Source: Pseudomonadales bacterium (GTDB lineage Bacteria > Pseudomonadota > Gammaproteobacteria > Pseudomonadales > Azotimanducaceae). From it: a DNA stretch of 64,000 nt. The translations under genes were made by a program, and so were the position numbers. Location of the stretch: NCBI GenBank assembly GCA_019090615.1, contig JAHRVQ010000013.1:1-64000 (forward strand), read 5' to 3'. A model generated the notes under the pieces. The model searched no databases and had not been told where the DNA came from. It worked only from the letters and a program-made list of their open reading frames with translations. This document shows, one piece after another, positions 20,602 through 30,514 of this stretch (position 1 is the stretch's first letter; every line of letters starts with the position of its first letter).

Positions 20602-21777
20602 TTAATTTGCCAATGCACGGGGAAAGCTCCCCAACATTTTCACCTCTAACGACTCACCATCAATCTCGCTTAACACGGTCTGCACTACAGCATCATTCCG
20701 GTGACCCTCAAAATCAATAAAGAATACATACGACCACATTCCAGTTCGAGCTGGCCTCGTTTCAATCGATGTAAGCGAGACTTTATGCCGATGAAATGGG
20801 CCCAGCAATTTATATAATGCGCCCGGCTGATTATGAGTAGACACCATAATGGAGGTCTTATCTTTACCACTAGGTCCTATTTCTTCCCTGCCAACAATAA
20901 TAAATCGAGTCGTATTATCTGATTCATCTTCAATTTTTCGACTTAGGATTTTTAAACCATAGATATCAGCAGCGACTTCCCCGGCAATAGCGGCAGCATC
21001 TTTTTCAACTAGTACTCGCTTAGCTGCCTCAGCATTACTTGAAGCGGCAATTCTTGATACCTTTGGCAAATGCCCATCCAACCAACGACGACACTGAGCA
21101 AGACCCTGTTGATGGGCATATATTTTACTGATCTTTGTTTCATCAGCATCCGGGGCCATCATCAAATTATGGTGAATTCTCAGCTCTACTTCGCCACAGA
21201 TACGCAGCGGCGAATTAATAAAATTATCTAATGTATGGCTAATAACGCCTTCAGTGGAGTTTTCCACAGGCACAACACCATAGTGACAATTTTCAGACGC
21301 AACCTCGCGGAAAACATCATCCATGGTAATCATTGACTGTTGTATGACGGCATGGCCAAAATGCTTTAATGCGGCCATCTGGGTAAACGTGCCTTCAGGC
21401 CCCAGGTAGGCTACTTGCAGAGGTTCTTCCAGCGCCAAACAAGCCGACATTATCTGTCGATATATGGCGACAACCTTTTCATTAGCTAATGGGCCTGGGT
21501 TCCGGGCTGCGATATTGCGCAATACCTGCGCTTCTCTCTCTGGTCGATAAAAAACTGCCGGGGTATCACTGCTAGCCTGCTGTTTTACGGCTGCCACTTG
21601 AAGCGCAAAATCAGCCCGCTTATTTAATAGCTTGAGGATTTCCTGATCAACATCATCAATACCCTGGCGTAATGTAGAGAGACCATCGGTCACTTCATTA
21701 GAAGTTCCCTCAGAAGTTTCTGTCTCTGAGGCGAGTGCTTTCGAGTCACTAACTTCGGCGCTATCATCTTTGGGCAT
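20602..21777 (-). CDS. pheA: Bifunctional chorismate mutase/prephenate dehydratase (P-protein)
   Basis: Makes phenylpyruvate from chorismate via prephenate. 391 residues: an acidic N-terminal extension of about 35 residues, a chorismate mutase AroQ domain (LRQGIDDVDQEILKLLNKR), a prephenate dehydratase domain (YLGPEGTFTQMAALKHFG; VPVENSTEGVISHTL), and an ACT domain with the Phe-binding motif SIETRPAR near the end. In Pseudomonas serC lies between gyrA and pheA; here the two genes are adjacent, 60 bp apart. Confidence 0.96.
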   Translation of the reverse strand: MPKDDSAEVSDSKALASETETSEGTSNEVTDGLSTLRQGIDDVDQEILKLLNKRADFALQVAAVKQQASSDTPAVFYRPEREAQVLRNIAARNPGPLANEKVVAIYRQIMSACLALEEPLQVAYLGPEGTFTQMAALKHFGHAVIQQSMITMDDVFREVASENCHYGVVPVENSTEGVISHTLDNFINSPLRICGEVELRIHHNLMMAPDADETKISKIYAHQQGLAQCRRWLDGHLPKVSRIAASSNAEAAKRVLVEKDAAAIAGEVAADIYGLKILSRKIEDESDNTTRFIIVGREEIGPSGKDKTSIMVSTHNQPGALYKLLGPFHRHKVSLTSIETRPARTGMWSYVFFIDFEGHRNDAVVQTVLSEIDGESLEVKMLGSFPRALAN

Positions 21778-21837
21778 ATGTTTTTTCCAGCTGTTCGAAA
21801 TACGCTGAGGCGATATTCCGCTACAAGTTGTTACTCA

Positions 21838-24450
21838 TCATTCTGGGGCTATATCTTCTGCACTATCTGCAGCGCCGTTCCCAGAAGCTTCCCCTGACTC
21901 GTCTTCAACATCCAACAACTCTTCTGGTTCTTCAACCCGAGCCAGGCCGACCAGACGCTCTGCCTCACTGAGGTTAATCAAACGCACGCCCTGGGTATTT
22001 CGCCCCTGGACAGAAACATCATTCACGCGGTTTCGAACTAACGTACCCTGATCACTAATTAGCATGACTTCATCGCGTTCATAAACCTGAATCGCACCAA
22101 CAACAAAACCATTGCGATCATTCAGCTTCATACCAATGACGCCCTGACCACCTCGGCCTATCACCGAATAATCATCAAATCTTGCTCGCTTACCGTAACC
22201 ATTCTCACTGGCTATTAGAATTTCACCCGTAGAATCTGGAATAATGAGAGAAATAACTTTTTCTCCGGTTTTCAATTTAATACCACGAACCCCACGCGCC
22301 GTTCTCCCCATAGCACGGACATCAGACTCTTTAAAGCGAATAACTTTACCACCACTACCAAATAGCATAACGTCTGAATCACCGCGGGTAATTGCTGCTC
22401 CGATTAATGTATTGTCTTCCTCTAATTCAATCGCAATTAAACCAGTTGATCGTTGCCGAGCAAAATGCATCAGCGGCGTCTTCTTAACGGTACCATTTGC
22501 TGTAGCCATGAAGACAAAACAATCTTCTTCATAGGAATGCACAGGCAACATGGCAGTAATTTGTTCTCCCTCAACAAGTGGCAGAATATTCACCATTGGC
22601 CGGCCTCGGGCGGCACGGCTGGCCACTGGAATTTGAAACACTTTTAACCAGTACACCTTGCCCTGATTGGTAAAACACAGCAGCGTATCATGGCTATTAG
22701 CAACCAATAGTCGAGCAATAAAATCTTCGTCCTTAACCGCGCTCGCAGACTTACCTCGCCCACCTCGACGTTGCGCCTGATATTCAGCTACCGGTTGGGT
22801 TTTGGCATAACCACCATTTGACAGGGTCACCACCATATCCTGTTCAGTAATTAAATCCGCCATCGTCAAATCTTCCTGGGATTCGACAATCTCTGTCAGT
22901 CGGTCATCGCCGTATTCGTCACGCACTTCGGTAAGCTCTTCTTTAATAATAGCCATCAGACGCTTCGGGTTCTCGAGAATCTCTAACAACGCACCGATGG
23001 TTTCAATAATTTCAGCATACTCGGTCATCAAACGTTCTTGCTCTAACCCAGTTAACCGGTTGAGCCGCATATCAAGAATTGCCTGCGCCTGTTCTGGGGA
23101 AAGAAAGTAGTCGCCATTATCTTTGAACCCATATTGATCCTCCAGACCATCGGGCCGAGCCGCATGCGGCCCCGCTTTCTCGAGCATTTTGGCTACATTG
23201 TCCGACCGCCACGCTGTTGCCAACAGTCGTTCTCTCGCCTCAGCTGCATTCACCGAAGCTTTGATCATTTCAATAACAGTATCAATATTGGATAATGCAA
23301 CAGCCAGGCCTTCCAGAATATGCCCCCGTGTTCGTGCTTTACGCAATAAAAACACGGTTCGCCGAGTGACTACTTCTCGACGATGCAGGATAAAAGCTGC
23401 AAGTATCTGTTTTAGGTTCAGTACTCTTGGTTCAGCATTCACCAGAGCAACCATGTTAATACCGAAAACAGTCTGTAACTGGGTCTGCGCATATAAATTA
23501 TTAAGCAGCACTTCTCCAACTTCACCGCGTTTCAACTCGATGACAATACGCGTATCGGCAGTTGATTCATCGCGTAATTCAGCAATACCTTCTATCTTTT
23601 TCTCTTTTGTTAACTCAGCAATTCGCTCTATCAACCGCGCCCGGTTTAACTGGTAAGGGATTTCCTTGATAATTATGATATCGCGATTAGTTTTTTCGTC
23701 TGTCTCAACCTCACACCGAGCGCGAATTTGAATCCGCCCTCTGCCAGTTCGATACGCAGAGACGATGCCAGCTCTACCATTGATAATCGCCCCAGTAGGA
23801 AAATCAGGCCCCTTAATATGCGTCATCAATACATCAATATCCGCTTCCGGGTCCTCAATTAACGCAAGGCACGCATTCACCACCTCGGTTAAATTATGTG
23901 GTGGAATATTGGTTGCCATACCAACGGCAATGCCACTGGAGCCGTTAATAAGCAGATTAGGTAATTTTGCTGGCAAAACTTCAGGCATTTGTAAAGTGCC
24001 ATCATAGTTTTCGACGAAATCGACGGTCTCTTTATCCAGGTCGGCTAATAATTCGTGGGCAATTTTTTCCATGCGTATTTCGGTGTAACGCATTGCCGCC
24101 GCACTATCACCATCCATAGAACCAAAATTACCCTGACCATCTATGAGCGGATAACGCATACTAAAAGATTGCGCCATTCGGACAATGGTGTCGTAGGCCG
24201 CCGTATCACCATGCGGGTGATATTTACCAATCACATCGCCAACAACCCGAGCAGATTTAACATAGGCCCTGTTATAGGCGTTATTGAGCTCATTCATAGC
24301 GAACAAAACTCGCCGATGCACGGGCTTGAGACCATCCCTTACGTCAGGCAAGGCGCGGCCAACAATGACGCTCATCGCATAGTCTAAATAAGACTGCTTG
24401 AGCTCATCTTCAATGTTTACGTTCGTTATATCAGAATCAAAATCAGACAT
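21838..24450 (-). CDS. gyrA: DNA gyrase subunit A
   Basis: Catalytic breakage-reunion subunit of gyrase, which introduces negative supercoils with GyrB. 870 residues (E. coli 875). The catalytic tyrosine is Tyr122 in AAMRYTEIR. Numbering matches E. coli through the quinolone-resistance region: Thr83 and Asp87 in [10 protein letters not shown]. Thr83 is the wild-type residue in Pseudomonas, so this is not evidence of resistance. The C-terminal beta-pinwheel has the GyrA box QRRGGRG. It heads the pheA-hisC-tyrA-cmk-rpsA-ihfB series. Confidence 0.98.
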   Translation of the reverse strand: MSDFDSDITNVNIEDELKQSYLDYAMSVIVGRALPDVRDGLKPVHRRVLFAMNELNNAYNRAYVKSARVVGDVIGKYHPHGDTAAYDTIVRMAQSFSMRYPLIDGQGNFGSMDGDSAAAMRYTEIRMEKIAHELLADLDKETVDFVENYDGTLQMPEVLPAKLPNLLINGSSGIAVGMATNIPPHNLTEVVNACLALIEDPEADIDVLMTHIKGPDFPTGAIINGRAGIVSAYRTGRGRIQIRARCEVETDEKTNRDIIIIKEIPYQLNRARLIERIAELTKEKKIEGIAELRDESTADTRIVIELKRGEVGEVLLNNLYAQTQLQTVFGINMVALVNAEPRVLNLKQILAAFILHRREVVTRRTVFLLRKARTRGHILEGLAVALSNIDTVIEMIKASVNAAEARERLLATAWRSDNVAKMLEKAGPHAARPDGLEDQYGFKDNGDYFLSPEQAQAILDMRLNRLTGLEQERLMTEYAEIIETIGALLEILENPKRLMAIIKEELTEVRDEYGDDRLTEIVESQEDLTMADLITEQDMVVTLSNGGYAKTQPVAEYQAQRRGGRGKSASAVKDEDFIARLLVANSHDTLLCFTNQGKVYWLKVFQIPVASRAARGRPMVNILPLVEGEQITAMLPVHSYEEDCFVFMATANGTVKKTPLMHFARQRSTGLIAIELEEDNTLIGAAITRGDSDVMLFGSGGKVIRFKESDVRAMGRTARGVRGIKLKTGEKVISLIIPDSTGEILIASENGYGKRARFDDYSVIGRGGQGVIGMKLNDRNGFVVGAIQVYERDEVMLISDQGTLVRNRVNDVSVQGRNTQGVRLINLSEAERLVGLARVEEPEELLDVEDESGEASGNGAADSAEDIAPE

Positions 24451-24766
24451 GAATTATTAGGCACTTACCACTAGGACTTAGCTTGCAAAAATAGGCTGCA
24501 AATACAGGTTGCTAACATCGTGACACAAGCGCCAAATGATAACATGAGACGGACCCCAAACGCATCCTTACCGCAGCGATGTTTTAAAGTTTATTAGTCT
24601 CAGTGATACTCAGCATCGATCACAGTCACTTATGCGGCAAGCTTGCCTTTCTATCTACTCTGATGCGTATAATCCAAAGCAGACCTAAGCGAGCAATTCC
24701 AGCTAAAATTGATCTCCAGCTAAATGCAACAAGGAAAAATTTCGTCATAGCCCCTATAATAGCGAC
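24451..24766. other. Divergent intergenic region gyrA/mtaD
   Basis: 316 bp between divergently transcribed gyrA and mtaD that must hold both promoters. A plausible plus-strand pair is TTGCCT (24643) and TATAAT (24668-24673), but the 19-bp spacing is wide. No operator or hairpin was recognised. Confidence 0.4.
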
Positions 24767-26107
24767 ATGAGCAATGACAAACACGATGACCTAACTGGTT
24801 TTATCATCAACCCGACCTGGATAGTACCGGTTATCCCGAAAGATATAGTCCTTAACAACCATAGCCTGGTTATCCGAGGTGATAAAATACTCGATCTCCT
24901 GCCCCAGGCAGAGGCAATATTAAAATATCCACACTGGCCGGTGCAAAAATTACCTCAGCACATACTCATTCCTGGCCTGATCAATGCCCACGGACATTCG
25001 GCGATGAGCCTGCTAAGGGGTTACGCTGATGATTTAGAGCTAATGGACTGGTTAAACAATCACATCTGGCCGATAGAAAATGCCCTGGTTGATTATGACT
25101 TTGTTTATGACGGCACCTGCCTGGCCATTGCTGAAATGATCAGTACGGGTACCACCTGTGTTGCAGACAGCTACTTTTTCCCAGATGCCATGGCCCGCGC
25201 TTATTCCGACAATGGATTTCGTGCCCAGGTTTCAGCGCCCGTTATTCAGTTCAAAAATGCCTGGGCAGAATCGGAAACCGACCATATCCAGAAGGCCTTA
25301 GCCACCTTTGATGATTTCCAGCATGAGCCACTGATTAATCCAGCTTTCGCCCCCCACGCACCCTATACAGTCAGCAACAAAGGTTTTGAGCAAATCAGGG
25401 ACGAAGCCGAGCGATTAGACATTCCGATCCATTTACATCTGCATGAGACCGCAGCCGAAATTGAACTCGCAATAAGAGAAACAGGTATCCGGCCCTTACA
25501 AAGGATATTCGAACTGGGATTAATGTCCGACAAATTGCAAACTGTGCACATGACCCAGCTCAACGATCAGGAAATCAAAATTATCACGGACACACAGGTG
25601 CATGTTGCTCATTGCCCTGATTCGAATCTAAAACTGGCCAGCGGGTTTTGTCCAGTAAGCAAGCTCATAAGCTCAGACGTTAACGTAAGTGTAGGAACAG
25701 ATAGCGCTGCCAGTAATAACAATCTGGATATGCTTTCTGAATTACGTAGCGCAGCCCTGCTGGCGAAGGGCGTTGCCAAATCCGCCCTGAGCGTCAACGC
25801 CCATCAGGCCCTCGCAATGGGCACCATCAATGGCGCTAAAATGCTGGGCCTCGAACAGCACATTGGCAGTCTTGAAGTCGGCAAGTTAGCGGACCTTGCG
25901 GCGGTCGACCTATCCGCGCACAATTTTCAACCCATCCATAATCCGCTTTCGCAACTCATTTATTCTGCAACCGGCCATCAGGTAACGGAAGTCTGGATAA
26001 ACGGCCAACATCTATTACAAAACAAATCGCAAATAAAATGCCTAAAACTCGATATTGACAGAATACTGGCAAACTCCCAACAATGGCGAAACAAGATAAA
26101 ACCATGA
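24767..26107 (+). CDS. mtaD: 5-methylthioadenosine/S-adenosylhomocysteine deaminase (TRZ/ATZ family)
   Basis: Amidohydrolase-superfamily deaminase of 446 residues. Metal-site motifs: LINAHGHSAMSLLRG, HLHETAAEIE, and GTDSAASNN with the catalytic Asp. The best-studied homologue in Pseudomonas deaminates 5'-methylthioadenosine and S-adenosylhomocysteine; substrate here is inferred from sequence and from the gene pair mtaD-ubiG, which is conserved in Pseudomonas. Its stop TGA overlaps the likely ubiG start (ATGA, 26104), so translation is probably coupled. Confidence 0.88.
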   Translation: MSNDKHDDLTGFIINPTWIVPVIPKDIVLNNHSLVIRGDKILDLLPQAEAILKYPHWPVQKLPQHILIPGLINAHGHSAMSLLRGYADDLELMDWLNNHIWPIENALVDYDFVYDGTCLAIAEMISTGTTCVADSYFFPDAMARAYSDNGFRAQVSAPVIQFKNAWAESETDHIQKALATFDDFQHEPLINPAFAPHAPYTVSNKGFEQIRDEAERLDIPIHLHLHETAAEIELAIRETGIRPLQRIFELGLMSDKLQTVHMTQLNDQEIKIITDTQVHVAHCPDSNLKLASGFCPVSKLISSDVNVSVGTDSAASNNNLDMLSELRSAALLAKGVAKSALSVNAHQALAMGTINGAKMLGLEQHIGSLEVGKLADLAAVDLSAHNFQPIHNPLSQLIYSATGHQVTEVWINGQHLLQNKSQIKCLKLDIDRILANSQQWRNKIKP

Positions 26108-26889
26108 CCACTACAAACCAATCACAGTCAGAATTCAGCCAGCAAACCCCTGACCAGGCCAATAGTGATCAGGACAATAGTAATAAGGGCAATGTTGACC
26201 CTCGAGAAGTTGCAAAATTCGACGACCTGGCACGTAAGTGGTGGGATACAAACAGTGAATTTAAACCACTACACGATATCAACCCGCTACGTATGGAATA
26301 CATCCTTTCTCATGTTTCAATCGCCGGCTCAGAAGTACTTGATGTTGGCTGCGGCGGCGGCATCCTAACTGAATCCCTGGCTAAAGCAGGTGCCAGGGTC
26401 ACAGGTATCGACATGGCCGCAAAACCACTAAAAGTGGCAAAATTACATCGCCATGAATCGAACCTTGAAATCAATTACCAACTATCCACCATTGAAGCCT
26501 TTGCCACTATGAACAATGGCGAACATCAGGCTAAATTTGATGTCATCACCTGCCTCGAAATGATGGAACATGTACCAGACCCAGGTTCAGTGATTCAAGC
26601 CTGTAAAACACTGCTTAAACCTGGCGGCCATCTTTTCCTGTCCACCATAAACCGCAATGCAAAAGCCTACCTTATGCTGGTCATTGGTGCTGAATACCTA
26701 CTTAATATGCTACCCCGTGGCACCCATGATTATGACAAGTTTATCAAACCATCCGAACTCGCAGGATGGTTGAGACAATCATCTTTCGAACTGAACGATA
26801 TTTCCGGCATGAGTTACAACCCTGTTAGTAAAGGTTATCGGCTATCTAAAAGCACAGAGGTTAATTATCTCATCTATGCAAGCTGCTAA
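26104..26889 (+). CDS. ubiG: Ubiquinone biosynthesis O-methyltransferase
   Basis: SAM-dependent methyltransferase acting at two O-methylation steps of ubiquinone synthesis. I chose the ATG at 26104, which overlaps the mtaD stop as ATGA; another ATG at 26083 lies inside mtaD. The family core starts around VAKFDDLARKWWD and contains the SAM motif LDVGCGGGILTESLA. About 35 extra polar residues rich in Asn, Gln and Asp precede it, longer than in other UbiG proteins. Its last codons overlap the next gene by 14 bp. Confidence 0.94.
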   Translation: MTTTNQSQSEFSQQTPDQANSDQDNSNKGNVDPREVAKFDDLARKWWDTNSEFKPLHDINPLRMEYILSHVSIAGSEVLDVGCGGGILTESLAKAGARVTGIDMAAKPLKVAKLHRHESNLEINYQLSTIEAFATMNNGEHQAKFDVITCLEMMEHVPDPGSVIQACKTLLKPGGHLFLSTINRNAKAYLMLVIGAEYLLNMLPRGTHDYDKFIKPSELAGWLRQSSFELNDISGMSYNPVSKGYRLSKSTEVNYLIYASC

Positions 26890-28297
26890 AGCTGCCAATA
26901 AATCTCCGTTATCTGATACCAGTAACTTCACCATGTTGAGCCTGGTGTTTCTGGATGGGATAGGAGTAATTATCCTGTTCAACCTGAACCATTGGCTAAT
27001 CGCAGGAGAATTCGCAACCGGTCTGTTACTCACCTGGAAGCTGGTATTAATACTTGCCCTCGGCTTTTTGTACAATTATTTGATGGACCTTTATACATTC
27101 GAATCACCACTTAGCCAGCTTGGTATGCTGGAGCGTTCTTTTATTGCCATCTTGTTAATGGGCATCACAATCGCGTTGATCGTCTATCTCCTGGGGCCGA
27201 GATTTATCGGCGGTTTTGTTGGCCGAGGCGTACTTATCACTAGTCTGTTTAGCCTGTGGATATGGTCTCTTTTATTCCGCTACCTGCTTAAGAACTGGTT
27301 TATCACCCAACGTAGCCAAATCCACTGGTTGGTGATTGTCGATCAGAACCTGGAACAATTTATCGTTGACTTCCACTCAGAATATGCACATGAAAAGCTA
27401 CTTTTATTAAGCCCAGACGACGCCCCAGCAAGCATCGACTATACGTTGCCTAACCGCCTAAATATTGATCATATCGGCTGTTGGTCTGATCTATCTGTAA
27501 CTATGGATCAGCACCCCGTGTCAGGCATTATTCTCGCCTGCGAGCAGGCCCTGCCACATTCCCTGGGTAACCAGTTAATGCAAATAAAAATCAACGGCAC
27601 TCGAGTCTATCGACTCAGTGACTTCTATGAAAAATACCTGTCAAGATTGCCTATTTTTCATCTTAACCAGCAATGGCTGACTACCGCCCTCGGGTTTGAA
27701 CTGATCCATAGCGTCATTGGCCTGCGCTTCAAACGGTATATTGATGTCTTTATCGCACTAACATTTGGCTGCCTTGCAATGCCAGTTATACTCGCCACCG
27801 CAATGCTAATTTTTATCTCCAACGGCAGACCAATACTCTTTCGTCAAACGCGTATTGGCGAGGACAATACGCGTTTTTTATTATACAAATTTCGCACCAT
27901 GCACCTGGATGCCGAAAAACATGGACCAACCATGGCCGCTAAAAATGATCCAAGACAAACCTTATTCGGTAGTACACTCAGAAAATATCGCCTCGACGAA
28001 TTACCACAATTATGGAACGTCCTAAAAGGGGAAATGAGCTTTATAGGGCCCAGACCTGAACGCCCAGAATTCATTACCGAGTTTGAAAAAAGTATCCCTT
28101 ATTACCATCTACGCCATATGATCAAACCAGGTATTACTGGTTGGGCGCAGGTCAAACACGGTTATGCTGAATCAACGGAAGATACCGTCGAAAAATTACA
28201 GTTCGATCTCTACTATATTAAAAACTATTCACTTATCCTGGACATTTCCATTTTGATAAAATCCATCAAAGTAATTGTTTTCGGAACAGGAAGATAA
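26876..28297 (+). CDS. Undecaprenyl-phosphate glycosyl-1-phosphate transferase (WcaJ/WbaP type)
   Basis: Polyprenyl glycosylphosphotransferase of 473 residues that starts exopolysaccharide or O-unit assembly by moving a sugar-1-phosphate onto undecaprenyl phosphate. Four N-terminal membrane segments (about 18-40, 50-70, 85-110, 122-140), a soluble central domain, then a membrane helix and catalytic domain (about 280-473). Catalytic motifs: LLYKFRTM, LDELPQLWNVLKGEMS, GPRPERPEF, and KPGITGWAQV. The gene occupies the place of mupP between ubiG and yciK in Pseudomonas, overlapping ubiG and abutting yciK with no gap. No other polysaccharide genes are nearby, so the sugar and polymer are unknown. 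Confidence 0.92.
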   Translation: MQAAKAANKSPLSDTSNFTMLSLVFLDGIGVIILFNLNHWLIAGEFATGLLLTWKLVLILALGFLYNYLMDLYTFESPLSQLGMLERSFIAILLMGITIALIVYLLGPRFIGGFVGRGVLITSLFSLWIWSLLFRYLLKNWFITQRSQIHWLVIVDQNLEQFIVDFHSEYAHEKLLLLSPDDAPASIDYTLPNRLNIDHIGCWSDLSVTMDQHPVSGIILACEQALPHSLGNQLMQIKINGTRVYRLSDFYEKYLSRLPIFHLNQQWLTTALGFELIHSVIGLRFKRYIDVFIALTFGCLAMPVILATAMLIFISNGRPILFRQTRIGEDNTRFLLYKFRTMHLDAEKHGPTMAAKNDPRQTLFGSTLRKYRLDELPQLWNVLKGEMSFIGPRPERPEFITEFEKSIPYYHLRHMIKPGITGWAQVKHGYAESTEDTVEKLQFDLYYIKNYSLILDISILIKSIKVIVFGTGR

Positions 28298-29119
28298 ATG
28301 CCCATCCCATCCAATCCCAACAACCCGCATACGGCAAGACTATCTGAGCCATTCAAACACTATGAGCCCACCAACAGCTGCCTAAAAAACCACACCATCC
28401 TGATAACTGGTGCCAGCGACGGCATCGGCCGATGTGCCGCGCTCACCTACGCAAAATTTGGCGCTACAGTTATTTTACTCGGCAAAACTGTCGCCAAACT
28501 TGAGTCTGTTTATGATGCAATAATCGATCAGGGCGGGCCTCAACCAGGTATCGCCGTCATTGATTTAGCAGTAGCTTCTGCCACTGAAATGCAACAACTG
28601 GCAGATACAATTCTGGCAAACTATGGCACTCTGGACGGCCTACTCCACAACGCCGCGATATTAGGTGAACGCACACCCTTTGAGCATTACAATATGAACA
28701 CCTGGATGAAAGTGCTACAGGTCAATTTTACCAATGTTTGCCTACTCACAAGAATACTCTTACCATTACTCCAGAGCGCGACAAATGCTTCTGTCATCTT
28801 CACCAGCTCCAGTGTCGGCGCTGTACCCAGAGCCTATTGGGGCGCATATTCAGTTTCCAAATATGCCCTGGAGGGATTCGCCAAGCTGTTAATGGATGAA
28901 CTGGAAAACACATCTAATGTTCGGATTAACATCCTAAACCCCGGCGCCACAGGGACTAAGCTCCGTAAGGCAGCCTATCCAAATGAAGACCCAGCCAGCA
29001 TCAAACAGCCAACCGACTTGATGCCTTTATATCTGTATCTAATGGATAGTAAGCACTGCCAGACGAAAGGCCAGACAATTAATTCAGATTGGCTACAGGA
29101 CCCTACAGCCTCTCCCTGA
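28298..29119 (+). CDS. yciK: Short-chain dehydrogenase/reductase YciK
   Basis: 273-residue NAD(P)-dependent SDR of unknown substrate. Cofactor motif TGASDGIGRCAA near residue 38; HNAAILGE; catalytic Ser in TSSSVGA and YxxxK as YSVSKYALEG. N-terminal extension of about 25 residues versus E. coli YciK. It starts right at the stop of the sugar transferase gene, so it is the last gene of mtaD-ubiG-transferase-yciK. Confidence 0.92.
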   Translation: MPIPSNPNNPHTARLSEPFKHYEPTNSCLKNHTILITGASDGIGRCAALTYAKFGATVILLGKTVAKLESVYDAIIDQGGPQPGIAVIDLAVASATEMQQLADTILANYGTLDGLLHNAAILGERTPFEHYNMNTWMKVLQVNFTNVCLLTRILLPLLQSATNASVIFTSSSVGAVPRAYWGAYSVSKYALEGFAKLLMDELENTSNVRINILNPGATGTKLRKAAYPNEDPASIKQPTDLMPLYLYLMDSKHCQTKGQTINSDWLQDPTASP

Positions 29120-29489
29120 TTTAATTCAGTAGTCTTATTAAACAGGCTAATTAAACGCGTTAACTAAATGATCTATTTGGGCAGCCTTATATAGGCAATC
29201 GCAAACAATGGCTACGGCTTAAGTAGCGGTGATAATTAGCCCGCAATAGGCAAACCCCGTCCACAGGTTGCCTATGGTTTGCCGCCAAATTACGTCAACA
29301 TACTGGCACCAATTGACCAACTAGACTGCGGAGTATTACCAAATAATCTGCATCTATACGCTAACACATTGATTTCAATATAGTTCATTATCCTTCCAGG
29401 TCATCAAAGGGCATCTGGCATGAATATCGCATATGCATGTGTACATACATCGACCACACAGTCAATCTTGTGTTATTAAGGAACCTTCA
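29120..29489. other. Gene-free spacer with alternative hairpins
   Basis: 370 bp between yciK and the diguanylate cyclase. ATAGGCAA (29247-29254) can pair with TTGCCTAT (29268-29275), and GGCAAACC (29249-29256) can pair with GGTTTGCC (29276-29283). The two pairings share a left arm and exclude each other. No T-run follows. Otherwise nothing seen. Confidence 0.6.
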
Positions 29490-30416
29490 ATGCCGACCCA
29501 AATTGGAACCACTGTCGACTTTAATGAAACTAAAGTTATTTTTAGCTCTACGGATCTGGCAGGACAACAGGAATCAGATCTTCGCTGGCGCTTAATTCAG
29601 GCATTACAAACTACGCTAGAAATGGAAACCCTGTTCAACATTTTTTTTGAACAGGTTCAATCACAAGTTTCATTTGACGGCTTCAGCTACCGACTCGATC
29701 TACTCGATATAGACTTACATGTGGGCAAACAATCACTTCATTCCTGTAGCTATAGATTAATCACCCAGCAGGATTATTTAGGCGAGCTGACATTTTATCG
29801 TAGCAAACGTTTTCCTGAACGAGAGCTGATCGTATTAGAAGGTTTGTTAAATGTCATTGTTTTTCCACTGCGAAACGCCATTCGCTATCGTGACGCCGTA
29901 ACAGCTGCACTGGCCGACCCACTAACCGGTGCGGGCAATCGAATCGCGCTCAACAACACCTTACAACGTGAAATTGAATTAGCAAAAAGGTACGCCCAAT
30001 CAATGGCGGTATTGATGGTAGATCTTGATAAATTCAAAGATATCAACGACACCTTTGGCCATAGCTGTGGTGATCAGGTACTAAAGAAAATGGTAAAAAA
30101 GATAAAAGAAGAAATTCGCGGCTCGGATGTAATTTTTCGCTATGGTGGGGAGGAATTTGTAGTATTACTGACTAATACCGACCTAAATACAGCTACCTAT
30201 ATCGCAGAGCGATTAAGAATATGCGTCGCCAATTTGGGTTTACAGCAAAACGGCGAAACCGTGCCTACTTCAGTCAGTATCGGCCTATCGATACTTCATC
30301 CTGAAGATAGCGTAAATCGACTTTTGGAACGCGCCGATTTTGCCATGTACAGCGCTAAAAATGACGGCCGTAATCAGGTAAAAGTTTGTACCGAAACAGC
30401 AGCCGCTGATGGCTAA
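29490..30416 (+). CDS. GGDEF-domain diguanylate cyclase
   Basis: Predicted to make cyclic di-GMP from two GTP. The start MPTQIGTTVDF has AAGGA seven bases upstream and gives 308 residues; an ATG at 29433 is rejected. The N-terminal 135 residues resemble no domain I can name; there is no membrane segment, so it is probably cytoplasmic and may be a divergent GAF-like sensor. The GGDEF domain covers about 140-300, with active-site GGEEF at 219-223 and an inhibitory site RGSD at 210-213, so product inhibition is likely. It stands alone; targets are unknown. Confidence 0.9.
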   Translation: MPTQIGTTVDFNETKVIFSSTDLAGQQESDLRWRLIQALQTTLEMETLFNIFFEQVQSQVSFDGFSYRLDLLDIDLHVGKQSLHSCSYRLITQQDYLGELTFYRSKRFPERELIVLEGLLNVIVFPLRNAIRYRDAVTAALADPLTGAGNRIALNNTLQREIELAKRYAQSMAVLMVDLDKFKDINDTFGHSCGDQVLKKMVKKIKEEIRGSDVIFRYGGEEFVVLLTNTDLNTATYIAERLRICVANLGLQQNGETVPTSVSIGLSILHPEDSVNRLLERADFAMYSAKNDGRNQVKVCTETAAADG

Positions 30417-30429
30417 ACACACTCAACAA

Positions 30430-30514
30430 CCGGTATATGGCACCGGTATATGGCAATAACGGCTTTATTTCCGCTAATGGCTTTATATCCGCTAATGGCT
30501 TTATTTCCGCTGCC
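30430..30514. repeat. Short tandem repeats overlapping the rluB stop
   Basis: Two copies of CCGGTATATGGCA (30430-30455) are followed by three copies of an 18-bp unit, GGCTTTAT(T/A)TCCGCTAAT (30461-30514, the last diverged). The third unit contains the rluB stop codon and its last codons, so the duplications likely copied the gene end outward. Confidence 0.9.

Noticed and set aside
24200-24216. GyrA Thr83 as a quinolone-resistance change.
   Set aside because: Thr83 is the wild-type residue in Pseudomonas GyrA, and Asp87 is unchanged.
24755-24760. TATAAT just before mtaD as its promoter.
   Set aside because: It lies six bases before the start codon and no -35 box sits at the right distance, so it would need a leaderless mRNA.
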